Part shown: positions 9,461-18,054 of the stretch, piece by piece
Layout of the letters: every line of letters starts with the position of its first letter
How positions within the stretch are numbered: the stretch's first letter is position 1
DNA from: Streptomyces sp. PKU-EA00015
GTDB taxonomy: Bacteria > Actinomycetota > Actinomycetes > Streptomycetales > Streptomycetaceae
DNA: 64,000 nt
Assembly: GCF_013387495.1 (NCBI RefSeq)
Contig: NZ_JABZEE010000054.1
Span: 1-64,000, forward strand
Direction of reading: 5' to 3'
The notes under the pieces: generated by a model
The model's database searches: none
What the model was told of the DNA's origin: nothing
What the model saw: the letters and a program-made list of their open reading frames with translations, nothing else
Translations under genes and position numbers: made by a program

Positions 9461-9490
9461 CGCGGGGAAGTGTGGGGAAATGTGCGGGAA
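9461..9490. repeat. Three 10-bp-phased G-rich direct repeats upstream of rsmH
   Basis: Three consecutive decamers of pattern YGYGSGGRA (9461-9470, 9471-9480, 9481-9490) lie 58-87 bases before rsmH. The 10-bp period places them on one helix face. Elsewhere MraZ recognises TGGGN repeats with the same 10-bp spacing in front of mraZ-rsmH, so these are candidate regulator sites; the regulator is unknown. Confidence 0.4.
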
Positions 9491-9547
9491 GCCACCGAAT
9501 GTGCTGGTGACGTCCGTGAACTGCGCGTCACTTTAGTCCACTGGTAC

Positions 9548-9567
9548 GGCCGGTCAATCAACCGGCC
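9548..9567. promoter_or_regulatory. Inverted repeat GGCCGGT-N6-ACCGGCC
   Basis: A perfect 7-bp inverted repeat with a 6-base spacer lies between divergent rsmH and the carbonic anhydrase gene. It could be an operator for either; no adjacent regulator suggests which protein binds it. Confidence 0.35.
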
Positions 9568-9673
9568 AGCGCGTCGCACCTGCCCCGATGCCACGCTTGT
9601 GGGTTACCTCACAACAAGGCTCGTTGACGTTCTTTGTCCGGCCTCACAGCGGGCCCGCACCCCATGTGACCGT

Positions 9674-9679
9674 TACCTT
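9674..9679 (+). promoter_or_regulatory. -10 element TACCTT of the carbonic anhydrase gene (leaderless)
   Basis: The TANNNT hexamer ends 6 bases before the ATG, so transcription should begin at or next to the start codon; there is no ribosome site in between. No good -35 is seen. Confidence 0.45.
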
Positions 9680-9685
9680 CGAGCC

Positions 9686-10231
9686 ATGTCGACTTCTGCA
9701 CAGCAGTCCCCCGCCGAGGCCGTCCGCACCGGCGAAACCGTCACCGACCGCCTCGTCGAGGCGAACCAGCGCTACGCCGCCGACTTCCGCGACCCCGGAA
9801 TGGACGCCCGTCCGGTCCTCCAGGTCGCGGTGGTGGCCTGCATGGACGCCCGGCTCGACCTGCACGCCGCACTCGGCCTGGAACTCGGCGACTGTCACAC
9901 CATCCGCAACGCGGGCGGCGTGGTCACCGACGACGTCATCCGCTCGCTCACCATCAGCCAGCGCGCCCTCGGCACCCGCAGCGTGATACTCGTCCACCAC
10001 ACCGGCTGCGGTCTGGAGAGCCTCACCGAGGACTTCCGGATCGAGCTGGAGGAGGAGGTCGGCCAGCGGCCGGCATGGGCGGTCGAGTCGTTCCGCGACG
10101 TCGACCAGGACGTGCGGCAGTCGATGCAGCGGGTGCGCACGTCCCCGTTCCTGCTGCACACGGACGACGTCCGCGGCTTCGTCTTCGACGTCACGACGGG
10201 TCTGCTCAGGGAGATCGACCCTGCTGCGTGA
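9686..10231 (+). CDS. Beta-class carbonic anhydrase
   Basis: Interconverts CO2 and bicarbonate in the cytoplasm using zinc. The zinc ligands are visible: Cys52 in CMDAR (with the Asp54-Arg56 dyad) and His105/Cys108 in HHTGC. At 181 residues it is a short, single-domain beta enzyme of the type common in actinobacteria. The ATG at 9686 begins the conserved frame; the longer upstream open frame is antisense to rsmH. It has no ribosome site and is probably leaderless. It stands alone between divergent rsmH and a hairpin terminator. Confidence 0.9.
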   Translation: MSTSAQQSPAEAVRTGETVTDRLVEANQRYAADFRDPGMDARPVLQVAVVACMDARLDLHAALGLELGDCHTIRNAGGVVTDDVIRSLTISQRALGTRSVILVHHTGCGLESLTEDFRIELEEEVGQRPAWAVESFRDVDQDVRQSMQRVRTSPFLLHTDDVRGFVFDVTTGLLREIDPAA

Positions 10232-10331
10232 CCGGTCGGCCACCCGATAAATGGGTCAACCCCGGCATATCCCTCTCAGTTGTCCACAGGCGAGTGACAC
10301 GACACGGTGACGCCAACAAGAATGCGGGTGT

Positions 10332-10363
10332 GACACCGTCCGGAACTTTCCGGAGACGGTGTC
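10332..10363 (+). terminator. Hairpin after the carbonic anhydrase gene
   Basis: Arms of 14 and 16 bases (GACACCGTC plus CGGAA against TTCCG, GA bulge, GACGGTGTC) flank a 2-base centre, about 100 bases beyond the carbonic anhydrase stop. No U-tract follows, as is usual in Streptomyces. It could also be an operator of the moxR operon, whose start is 66 bases further. Confidence 0.5.
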
Positions 10364-10429
10364 CGTGTTTCGGGGTGGGCCGTGCCGTGTCGTGCGCACA
10401 GGCCCTATGAACGGGCCGAGGAGGGCCGG

Positions 10430-11476
10430 GTGACGACCTATGACGATCGAGCGAGCCTCACGGATCTGACCACGACGGCGGAGCGTGTCCGCAGGTCGGT
10501 GGAGAGCGTGATCGAGGGCAAGCCTGAGGTCGTACGGCTTTCTCTGACAGTGCTGCTCGCCGAGGGACATCTGCTCATCGAGGATGTCCCCGGCGTGGGC
10601 AAGACGATGCTGGCCAAGGCGCTGGCGCGGTCCATCGACTGCTCGGTGCGACGCATCCAGTTCACGCCCGACCTGCTGCCCTCGGACATCACCGGTGTGT
10701 CGATCTTCGACCAGCAGCGGCGCGAGTTCGAGTTCAAGCCGGGCGCGATCTTCGCGCAGATCGTGATCGGCGACGAGATCAACCGCGCCTCGCCCAAGAC
10801 CCAGTCCGCGCTGCTGGAGTCCATGGAGGAGCGCCAGGTCACCATCGACGGGCACAGCTACGAGCTGCCCGACCCGTTCATGGTGGTCGCCACGCAGAAC
10901 CCGGTGGAGATGGAGGGCACGTATCCGCTGCCGGAGGCCCAGCGCGACCGCTTCATGGCGCGCGTGTCCATCGGGTACCCGAGCGCGGCCGCCGAGCTGC
11001 AGATGCTCGACGTGCACGGCGGCGTGTCGCCGCTGGACGACCTCCAGCCGGTGGCGCACGCCCACGACATCGTGAAGCTGATCGAGGCCGTGCGCGCGGT
11101 GCATGTCGCCGAGTCCGTCCGCAGGTACGCGGTGGACCTCGTCGCGGCGACCCGCAGCCACCCCGACCTGAGACTGGGCGCGTCCCCGCGCGCCACGCTG
11201 CACCTGCTGCGCGCCGCCAAGGCGTCCGCCGCTCTCAGCGGCCGGGAGTACGCCCTGCCGGACGACGTCCAGGCGCTGGCCGTGCAGGTGCTGGCCCACC
11301 GACTGCTGCCCACCGCCCAGGCCCAGCTCAACCGGCGCACCGCCGAGCAGGTGGTCCTGGACATCGTGCAGCGCACCCCCGTGCCCACGACCGGCAGCGC
11401 CGACGGCGCCTACGTGACGGGCCCGGCGGGTCAGCCGCCGCTGTACGGGCAGCAGCCCGGCGCCCGGCGGCTGTGA
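10430..11476 (+). CDS. MoxR-family AAA+ ATPase
   Basis: Cytoplasmic AAA+ ATPase of 348 residues. Walker A is EDVPGVGKT near residue 50 and Walker B/sensor region is GDEINRASPKTQSALLE, followed by the ATQNPVEMEGTYPLPEAQRDRF sequence typical of MoxR. The family acts as a chaperone that inserts cofactors into, or remodels, von Willebrand-type or DUF58 partners. The GTG at 10430 follows a GAGGAGGG ribosome site; an ORF start at 10382 lacks one. The stop overlaps the next gene (DUF58) by 4 bases, forming a three-gene operon. Confidence 0.93.
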   Translation: MTTYDDRASLTDLTTTAERVRRSVESVIEGKPEVVRLSLTVLLAEGHLLIEDVPGVGKTMLAKALARSIDCSVRRIQFTPDLLPSDITGVSIFDQQRREFEFKPGAIFAQIVIGDEINRASPKTQSALLESMEERQVTIDGHSYELPDPFMVVATQNPVEMEGTYPLPEAQRDRFMARVSIGYPSAAAELQMLDVHGGVSPLDDLQPVAHAHDIVKLIEAVRAVHVAESVRRYAVDLVAATRSHPDLRLGASPRATLHLLRAAKASAALSGREYALPDDVQALAVQVLAHRLLPTAQAQLNRRTAEQVVLDIVQRTPVPTTGSADGAYVTGPAGQPPLYGQQPGARRL

Positions 11477-12852
11477 TGTCCGCCGCACGGCCCGCCGCTC
11501 CCCCGGGCCCGGAGGGCGAGGACAAGGACAAGGGCGGAGTACGGGCCGCGCTCGGCGGGCTCACCACGCGCGGCCGCTCCTTCCTCGCCGCCGGAGTGGC
11601 CGCCGCGGCCTGCGCGTACGTGCTGGGCCAGAGCGATCTGCTGCGGGTCGGGCTGCTCCTGGCCTCCCTCCCGCTGATCTGCGTCGCCGTGCTCTACCGC
11701 ACCCGCTACCGGGTCGCGGCGAGCCGCCGGCTGTCCCCCTCACGGGTGCCGGCCGGCGCGGAGGCGCGCGTGCATCTGCGCATGGACAACGTCTCGCGGA
11801 TGCCGACGGGTCTGCTGATGCTCCAGGACCACGTGCCGTACGTGCTCGGCCCCCGGCCCCGGTTCGTGCTGGACCGGGTCGAGGCGGGCGGCCGCCGCGA
11901 GGTGTCCTACCGCGTGCGGTCCGACCTGCGGGGCCGCTATCCACTCGGCCCGCTCCAGCTGCGCCTGAGCGACCCCTTCGGCATGTGCGAACTGACGCGT
12001 TCCTTCAGCGCGTTCGACACGCTCACCGTCATCCCGCGCACCGAGGTGCTGCCCGCCGTGCGGCTGGCCGGCGAGGCGTCCGGCTACGGCGACGGCCGCC
12101 AGCGCACCCTGGCGCTGGCCGGTGACGACGACATCATCCCGCGCGCCTACCGCTACGGGGACGACCTGCGCCGGGTCCACTGGCGCTCGACCGCGCGCTA
12201 CGGCGAGCTGATGGTCCGGCGCGAGGAGCAGCCGCAGCGCGCCAGGTGCACGGTCCTGCTGGACACCCGCCGGATCGCCTACCAGGGCGCGGGCCCGGAT
12301 TCTGCCTTCGAGTGGGCTGTCTCGTCAGCCGCGTCCGCGCTGGTGCACCTCATGGAGCGCGGCTTCGCGGTCCGGCTGCTGACGGACACGGGCAGCTCGG
12401 TGCCGGGCGCAGGAGCCGACGGCTTCGCCGGCTCCCACGAGTCCGTGGACTCCGCCGGTCTGATGCTCGACACGCTCGCGGTCGTCGACCACTCCGACGG
12501 GGCGGGCCTGTCCCGCGCGATCGACGCCCTGCGCGGCGGCGACGGCGGAGGCGACGAAGGACTGCTCGTCGCCTTCTTCGGCGACCTCGACGAGGAACAG
12601 GCGGCGCTCGCCGCCCGGATGCGGCAGCGCAGCGGCGCCGCGGTCGCCTTCGTCCTGGACGCAGGGACGTGGGTGACCGGCGGCGCGGTGACGGGTGCGG
12701 TCGACGAGCGGCTGCGGCAGCTGCGCGAGGCGGGCTGGACGGCGCTGCCCGTGCGACCGGGCACAGCGCTGACCGATCTGTGGCAGCAGGCGGGACGGGA
12801 GCGCACCCAGGCTCCCGGTGGTACGAACGGGTTCTCGGGGGGTTGGTCATGA
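11473..12852 (+). CDS. DUF58 domain-containing membrane protein
   Basis: Two adjacent hydrophobic helices near residues 36-75 are followed by a beta-rich region and the DUF58 motif (YRYGDDLRRVHWRSTARYGELMVRR) around residues 215-245, then a von Willebrand-like alpha/beta fold with VLLDTR. Length 459 residues. DUF58 proteins are regular partners of MoxR ATPases, but no biochemical role is established. GTG at 11473 overlaps the moxR stop (GTGA); an ATG one codon later is equally possible. It ends by overlapping the transglutaminase gene (ATGA). Confidence 0.9.
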   Translation: MMSAARPAAPPGPEGEDKDKGGVRAALGGLTTRGRSFLAAGVAAAACAYVLGQSDLLRVGLLLASLPLICVAVLYRTRYRVAASRRLSPSRVPAGAEARVHLRMDNVSRMPTGLLMLQDHVPYVLGPRPRFVLDRVEAGGRREVSYRVRSDLRGRYPLGPLQLRLSDPFGMCELTRSFSAFDTLTVIPRTEVLPAVRLAGEASGYGDGRQRTLALAGDDDIIPRAYRYGDDLRRVHWRSTARYGELMVRREEQPQRARCTVLLDTRRIAYQGAGPDSAFEWAVSSAASALVHLMERGFAVRLLTDTGSSVPGAGADGFAGSHESVDSAGLMLDTLAVVDHSDGAGLSRAIDALRGGDGGGDEGLLVAFFGDLDEEQAALAARMRQRSGAAVAFVLDAGTWVTGGAVTGAVDERLRQLREAGWTALPVRPGTALTDLWQQAGRERTQAPGGTNGFSGGWS

Positions 12853-15356
12853 GCGGTCGGGCGCGGCTCGCCCTGTGCTCCTACGCCGCCACGCTGATGG
12901 CGGCGGGAGCGCTGCTGCCGCTGGTCGATCCGGCCGGCTGGATGCTGCAGGCGGCGTTCCTGCTGGCGCTGCAGAGCGGCGTCGGCGCGCTGGCCCGGCG
13001 GGTGCCGCTGGCCGGAGCGCTGACGATCGGCGTGCAGGCGCTGGTCACCCTGCTGGCGCTCACCGTGGTGTTCGTCCGCGAGGCGGCGATCCTCTGGCTG
13101 CTTCCGGGCCCGGAGGCGTTCGCCCGGTTCGGCGACCTGTTCGCCGCGGGCTACGACGACGTGAGCCGGTATGCGATCCCCGCGCCGGCCACCGACGGCA
13201 TCCGGCTGATGCTCGTCGGCGGGGTGCTGGTGATCGGTCTCGCGGTCGACGCGCTGGCCGTCACGTACCGCAGCGCGGCCCCGGCCGGTCTGCCGCTGCT
13301 CGCGCTCTACACGGTCGCGGCGGGTCTGTCCGACGGCGGTGCGGGCTGGCTCTGGTTCCTGCTGGGGGCCTCCGGCTATCTGCTGCTCCTGCTGGCCGAG
13401 GGCCGCGACAGGCTCTCCCAGTGGGGACGTGTGTTCGGCGGACCCCCGCCGAACCGGGCGCGGCCGGGCGGCCCGTTCGAGTCCGGCGGGGCGGCCCACG
13501 CCCCGGTCCGCACCGGCCGGCGCATCGGCGTGGTCGCCCTGGGCGTGGCCCTCGTCGTACCGGCCGCGCTGCCCGCTCTGGACGGCGGCCTGTTCGACGG
13601 GACGGGCAGCGGACCGGGCCGGGGCGGGAGCGGGGGTGGCACGATCTCCGCGGTCAACCCGCTGGTCTCGCTTCAGAACAGCCTCAACCAGCCGCAGGAC
13701 CGCGAGGTCCTGCGCTACCGCACCAACGCGCCCGACACCCAGGGCATGTACCTGCGCATCGTCGCCCTCGACCGCTTCGACGGCACCGCGTGGCGCTCCT
13801 CCGAGCGCAAGGTGCAGGGCGTGCCGGATCGGCTGCCGGAGCCGGACGGGCTGAGTCCGGCGGTCGGTGTCACCGAGATCAAGACGAACCTGTCGGCCGC
13901 GGGTTCGTACAAGCAGAGCTGGCTGCCGATGCCCTACCCGGCGACGAAGGTGGCCATCGGCGGGCGCTGGCGTTACGAGCCGGCCGGGCGGACCCTGGTC
14001 GGCGACCGCGGCCAGACGACGGGCGGCGTGCAGTACTCGGTGAACAGCCTGGTCATACGTCCCACCCGGGAGCAGCTCGCGCAGGCGATGGCGCCGCCGT
14101 CGGAGCTGAAGCGCGAGTACACCCAGGTGCCCGACGTCCTTCCGGAGTCGGTCGAGGAGACCGCGCTGCGAGTGACCAGGGGCTCCGCCAACGACTTCGA
14201 GCGGGCGACGAAGCTTCAGGAGTGGTTCGCCGAGGACGGCGGCTTCACGTACAACACGCAGGTCCGCTCGGGCACCGGCGTCGCCGCGATCAGCCGCTTC
14301 CTGAAGCAGAAGAAGGGTTTCTGCGTCCACTTCTCGTTCTCGATGGCCGCGATGGCCCGGACGCTGGGCATCCCGGCGCGGGTCGCGGTGGGCTTCACGC
14401 CGGGCAGCCCGCAGTCCGACGGCACGATGTCGGTCGGTCTGCGCGACGCGCACGCCTGGCCCGAGCTGTACTTCGAGGGCGTGGGCTGGACCAGGTTCGA
14501 GCCGACCCCGACCCGCGGCTCGGTGCCGGAGTACGCGCAGGAGCAGGCGCCGTCGGGCGGTGCCTCCGACCCGGCGCGGCCGGAGGCCGGCGACACGGCC
14601 GAGCCGTCGGCGCAGCCGGTCGCCCCGGACGCCTGCCCGGAGCACGAGCGCCGCCTCGGCGAGTGCGGGGCGGCCGCGCCGCGCGACATCGAGCAGGAGA
14701 CGGACGCGGGCTTCCCGTGGCAGGCCGTGCTCTTCACCGGCCTGGGCGTGGTCGCGGTGCTGGTCCTGCTTCTGCTGCCGCTGCTGTGGCGGATCACCAC
14801 GCGGACGCGGCGGCTGAGCGCGGTGGGCCAGGTGCCGCCGAAGTCGGGCGCGAAGTCGGGGCGGAAGGGCTCCGGGGCCGTCGATCCCGTCGGTGACGGT
14901 GCTCCGGCTCCCGCAGGCGCCGGTTCCGTGGCGCCGGTGGACGATCCGGCCGGGACGCTGGCGGTCTGGCAGGAGATCACGGACACGGCCTGGGACCTCG
15001 GCATCCTGCCCGACGAGTCGCAGACGCCGCGGAAGGCCGCGGCCCGCATCGTCCGGCTGGGCAAGCTGACGGATGAGCCGGCGGCGGCGATGCACCGCAC
15101 GGCCCGGGCGCTCGAACAGGTCCTGTACGCCCCGGTTCCGCGCCCTGCCACGGGGCTGGCGGACGACGCCCACCTCATCCGGGCCGGCCTGCGGGAGGGC
15201 GTGAACCGGCGGACCCGGCTGCGGGCGCTGCTGCTGCCCCGGTCGTCGGTACGCGTGATCTGGGCGCTGTCGTCCCGCTGGGAGTCCCTGCGTCCCCGCT
15301 TCACCCTCCCCGACTGGCTGACGCGCTTCCCCCGCCCGACGCGCCAACGGGGCTGA
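12849..15356 (+). CDS. TgpA-type membrane transglutaminase-like protein
   Basis: An 835-residue membrane protein with about six N-terminal helices, an extracytoplasmic transglutaminase-like core, a further helix (about residues 620-645) and a cytoplasmic C-terminal domain resembling DUF4129. The Cys of KKGFCVHFSFSMA (near residue 490) and the His of RDAHAWPELYF (near 534) form the expected Cys-His pair, with an acidic residue in FEPTP. Members act on extracellular peptides or proteins, possibly the wall; the substrate is unknown. ATG overlaps the DUF58 stop. Genes of this trio are often linked, suggesting one envelope complex. Confidence 0.88.
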   Translation: MSGRARLALCSYAATLMAAGALLPLVDPAGWMLQAAFLLALQSGVGALARRVPLAGALTIGVQALVTLLALTVVFVREAAILWLLPGPEAFARFGDLFAAGYDDVSRYAIPAPATDGIRLMLVGGVLVIGLAVDALAVTYRSAAPAGLPLLALYTVAAGLSDGGAGWLWFLLGASGYLLLLLAEGRDRLSQWGRVFGGPPPNRARPGGPFESGGAAHAPVRTGRRIGVVALGVALVVPAALPALDGGLFDGTGSGPGRGGSGGGTISAVNPLVSLQNSLNQPQDREVLRYRTNAPDTQGMYLRIVALDRFDGTAWRSSERKVQGVPDRLPEPDGLSPAVGVTEIKTNLSAAGSYKQSWLPMPYPATKVAIGGRWRYEPAGRTLVGDRGQTTGGVQYSVNSLVIRPTREQLAQAMAPPSELKREYTQVPDVLPESVEETALRVTRGSANDFERATKLQEWFAEDGGFTYNTQVRSGTGVAAISRFLKQKKGFCVHFSFSMAAMARTLGIPARVAVGFTPGSPQSDGTMSVGLRDAHAWPELYFEGVGWTRFEPTPTRGSVPEYAQEQAPSGGASDPARPEAGDTAEPSAQPVAPDACPEHERRLGECGAAAPRDIEQETDAGFPWQAVLFTGLGVVAVLVLLLLPLLWRITTRTRRLSAVGQVPPKSGAKSGRKGSGAVDPVGDGAPAPAGAGSVAPVDDPAGTLAVWQEITDTAWDLGILPDESQTPRKAAARIVRLGKLTDEPAAAMHRTARALEQVLYAPVPRPATGLADDAHLIRAGLREGVNRRTRLRALLLPRSSVRVIWALSSRWESLRPRFTLPDWLTRFPRPTRQRG

Positions 15357-15694
15357 GCCGTCGCCTCCCGGACGAGACGGAGGCCTGGGCCCTGGATTCG
15401 TTGGCGCCCACGCCCTCCCGCAGGCCTCGGCTCAGGCCGGGGGCCGGCGCGGGCTTCGGCCCCGCAAGGGCCAGGCCGGGCGGGGCGTCGACTCAGTCCG
15501 GGCCTCTGGCCCCCGCCGGCCTGCCGGCCACGCAGGGATGCTGCCGTACAGAAGCCCGCTGAATCCGGGGTGGAACGGCCCAACGCGGCCGGGGCCCGTG
15601 CGCACCACGCCGCAGCGGCGTTCGGGCGGCAGGTCCCCGAAGGCGGCGCACATGCCAGGGGCGGCCGGCCCGGCGCGGAACACGATGCACGCAC

Positions 15695-15731
15695 GGTTGA
15701 GGGGCGACGCTCTACGCGTCGCCCCTCAACC
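15695..15731. terminator. Perfect 16-bp hairpin between convergent genes
   Basis: Arms at 15695-15710 and 15716-15731 are exact reverse complements (GGTTGAGGGGCGACGC) around the loop TCTAC. It starts 28 bases past the DUF3040 stop on the minus strand and can serve both strands. The rest of 15357-15758 is non-coding. Confidence 0.85.
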
Positions 15732-15758
15732 CTGCGTGTCGGTCCGGCAGCCGCCGGA

Positions 15759-16154
15759 TCACTGGCCCTGTTGCTCGTCCCGGCGGCGCTGCCACCGCTG
15801 TTCGATCCTGTCCATCATCGACCTTCGCGGGTGGGACTGCCGGCGCCCGGCCGAACCTCCGGGAGCCTGCTGCTCGCCCGGCTTCGGCGCCTTGCGCCAC
15901 CCGGTGACCGCGAGAACCGCGCAGCCGAGCATCACGAGGAAGCCCACGACGCTGACCCAGATCTGCTGCGCGACCATTCCGGCCATGAGGAGCGCGATAC
16001 CCACCAGGAAGCCTGCGACTGCCTGGTAGACCCGTCGCCGGGTGTACGTACGCAGCCCGCTTCCCTCGAGCGCTGTAGCGAACTTGGGATCTTCGGCGTA
16101 CAGCGCTCGCTCCATCTGCTCGAGCATTCGCTGCTCGTGCTCCGAGAGCGGCAC
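15759..16154 (-). CDS. DUF3040 domain-containing membrane protein
   Basis: A 131-residue protein starting with the DUF3040 signature (PLSEHEQRMLEQMERALYAEDPKFA), then two membrane helices at about residues 45-88, then a basic Arg/Gln-rich cytoplasmic tail. The family is actinobacterial, commonly found near dcw genes, and has no known function. The GTG at 16154 has GAGGAGGA upstream and a TATCCT -10-like hexamer at about 16204-16209. It is monocistronic with the perfect hairpin behind it. Confidence 0.9.
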   Translation of the reverse strand: MPLSEHEQRMLEQMERALYAEDPKFATALEGSGLRTYTRRRVYQAVAGFLVGIALLMAGMVAQQIWVSVVGFLVMLGCAVLAVTGWRKAPKPGEQQAPGGSAGRRQSHPRRSMMDRIEQRWQRRRDEQQGQ

Positions 16155-16329
16155 GGAGTCCTCCTCGTCGTCGGTCGCGGGGGCGACCGGTATGCGGCCC
16201 TTTCAGGATAGGCAGGGATTCGCCCCCGTGAAACCCGCCCTCTCACCAAACCAGTCCGGGCCGCCATGCCCGATCGAAGTTACTGAGGCGTTGATTCCCC
16301 AACCTCCGATCCGTCATGCCGGACGGTGT

Positions 16330-16365
16330 CCCCCGATCATACGGGGCGAAGCCCACGATCGGGGG
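16330..16365 (-). terminator. Hairpin after the methyltransferase gene
   Basis: CCCCCGATC at 16330-16338 pairs exactly with GATCGGGGG at 16357-16365 over an 18-base loop, 37 bases past the methyltransferase stop. Confidence 0.55.
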
Positions 16366-16401
16366 GTCTAAGCCGTAGTCCATCTGCGGCTGCGCCGCTG
16401 A

Positions 16402-17190
16402 TCAGCCGTGCTTCTCTCCCAGGACGTGCAGCTGGGTGGCCACGGAATGGAAGGCGGCGAGTTCGGCGGCCGCCTCCTCCAGCTTCAGGAGCGCTTCCAG
16501 GGCCCCGGGCTCCGTGTCGACCAGGACGCCCGGGACCAGGTCGGCGAAGATCCGCACGCCGTGGACGGCGGAGACCTCCGCTCCGGCACCGGCGACCAGC
16601 TCGGTGAGCTGGTCGGCGGTGAACCGGCGCGGCACCGGGTCGCCCGCACCCCAGCGCCCGTCGGGGTCGCTCAGCGCCTGGCGCGCCTCGGTGAAGTGAC
16701 CGGCCAGCGCCCGGGCCAGGACCGCCCCGCCGAGCCCGGCGGCGAGCAGGCTGATCGCACCACCCGGACGCAGGGCGTCCACGGCGTTGCGCACGCCCTC
16801 GGCCGGGTCGTCCACGTACTCCAGGACGCCGTGGCACAGCACGGCGTCGAAGCTGCCGCGCTCGACCACGTCGAACACGCCGTGGACGTCTCCCTGGACG
16901 CCGCGTACCCGGTCCGCAACCCCGGCCTCGGCCGCCCTGCGCTCCAGGGCGAACAGCGCGTTCGGGCTGGGATCGACGACGGTGACGCGGTGGCCGAGGC
17001 GGGCGAGGGGCACCGCGAACTTACCGGTGCCGCCACCGGTGTCGAGGACGTCCAGGGAGTCCGTACCGACCGCCTTGACCCGGCGGTCGATGGCGTCCCT
17101 GAGGACTTCCCACACCACGGCGGTGCGGAGCGAGGCGCGGGAGGGTCGCGGTGGGGTCTCCCCACCGGAGGCAGGGGAAGGGTCCGGCAC
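16402..17190 (-). CDS. Class I SAM-dependent methyltransferase
   Basis: A 262-residue protein with a Rossmann SAM-binding fold: motif I is LDVLDTGGGTGKFAVPLA (about residues 45-62), then VDPSP for the acidic ribose-binding position and CHGVLEYVDDPAEG as the post-motif region. It resembles SmtA/UbiE-type enzymes; the substrate cannot be told. GTG at 17190 has GAGGAG nine bases upstream, and TAGGGT at 17233-17238 (read on the minus strand) is a plausible -10. It lies 100 bases downstream of the HEPN gene. Confidence 0.85.
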   Translation of the reverse strand: MPDPSPASGGETPPRPSRASLRTAVVWEVLRDAIDRRVKAVGTDSLDVLDTGGGTGKFAVPLARLGHRVTVVDPSPNALFALERRAAEAGVADRVRGVQGDVHGVFDVVERGSFDAVLCHGVLEYVDDPAEGVRNAVDALRPGGAISLLAAGLGGAVLARALAGHFTEARQALSDPDGRWGAGDPVPRRFTADQLTELVAGAGAEVSAVHGVRIFADLVPGVLVDTEPGALEALLKLEEAAAELAAFHSVATQLHVLGEKHG

Positions 17191-17290
17191 GGCAGTTGAC
17201 TCCTCGGGCGATGTGCTGGTGAGACGCCGTCCACCCTATTGCCTCCACCGGTCCGGCAGCGCTCCGTCCCGACTCACGGCTCCTCCCGGC

Positions 17291-17902
17291 TCATGTCTCT
17301 TCCCGGCTCATGGCTCCTCCCTCCCGACCGGTGCCGTCGGTACCGCCGGTCGCACCGGGCCGCTGCGCCGCCTGTGACCGCTGATGCGGGTGCTCCGCCC
17401 TCGGCTGGGGCAGCACCGGCTGCAGCACCAGCAGCCGCTCGACGAGGCGCAGGAACATCGCGGCGTCGCGCAGCAGGTCGTCGGCGTCACGGGCGCTCGC
17501 CGCGCCCCGTATCCCCGCCTCGGCCCGGGCCCGGCGCTCCGCCCCCGAGGCGAAGAGCAGGCTCCACTCCGCCAGCTCGGGCGCTATCTCGGGCAGGACC
17601 TCCCAGGCGCTGCGGATGCGCTGCCGGCGGCGGGGGTTGGTCTCCGGCCGGCCACGGGCGGCGAGCACGGCGGCGGCGGTGCGCAGCGCGGCGAGATGGG
17701 CTGTGGCATAGCGCTCGTTCGGCACGTCCAGGACGGCGGCCTCCTCGAGACCTGCGCGCGCCTGGGCGAGCAGATCGAGGGCGGCGGGCGGCGCCGAGGC
17801 CCGTCGCAGGACGGGGTGGACGTCGTGGGCGGAACCGGTCAGTGAGGGGGCAGGGCCGGTGGCGCGGCGCCGGGACGCGGCAGCTGCGGAGTGGCTGGCC
17901 AT
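17291..17902 (-). CDS. SAV_6107-family HEPN domain protein
   Basis: A 203-residue, largely helical protein with an Ala/Arg-rich N terminus, a helical HEPN-like core (LDLLAQARAGLEEAA...YATAHLAALRTAAAVL) at about residues 40-130 and a Gln/Gly-rich tail. It matches the actinobacterial family named after Streptomyces avermitilis SAV_6107, whose function is not known. HEPN folds elsewhere act as RNases or nucleotide-linked helpers, but the classic RxxxxH motif is not evident here. ATG at 17902 with AGGAGG upstream is preferred over a start 30 bases earlier. Confidence 0.75.
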   Translation of the reverse strand: MASHSAAAASRRRATGPAPSLTGSAHDVHPVLRRASAPPAALDLLAQARAGLEEAAVLDVPNERYATAHLAALRTAAAVLAARGRPETNPRRRQRIRSAWEVLPEIAPELAEWSLLFASGAERRARAEAGIRGAASARDADDLLRDAAMFLRLVERLLVLQPVLPQPRAEHPHQRSQAAQRPGATGGTDGTGREGGAMSREET

Positions 17903-17990
17903 GACGAGCCTCCTGTCGTCGTGTGACGGCACTGTGGCCGTATGTGTCCATCGTGAGGGTCCCCACTGACAATCGGCGTGACCTGGGACT

Positions 17991-18037
17991 TTGCCTCGAT
18001 CACAGGTTCGCGGTAACTTCTGTACTGACCAGTCAGT
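17991..18037 (+). promoter_or_regulatory. Promoter with TetR-type operator of the ABC/YhgE/TetR operon
   Basis: TTGCCT (17991-17996) and TAACTT (18014-18019) are separated by 17 bases, an ordinary vegetative promoter. A perfect inverted repeat ACTGAC-CA-GTCAGT covers 18024-18037, right at the expected transcription start. The last gene of the operon is a TetR repressor, the likely ligand. Confidence 0.65.
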
Positions 18038-18054
18038 TCAAAGAATGGGCGGCA

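Noticed and set aside
12279..15347. A 1022-codon minus-strand frame opposite the transglutaminase gene
   Set aside because: No motif, low-complexity Arg/Gly/Pro composition and full overlap with well-supported genes on the other strand.
17291..17902. HEPN toxin of a toxin-antitoxin pair
   Set aside because: No RxxxxH motif is evident and no small antitoxin or nucleotidyltransferase gene is adjacent.
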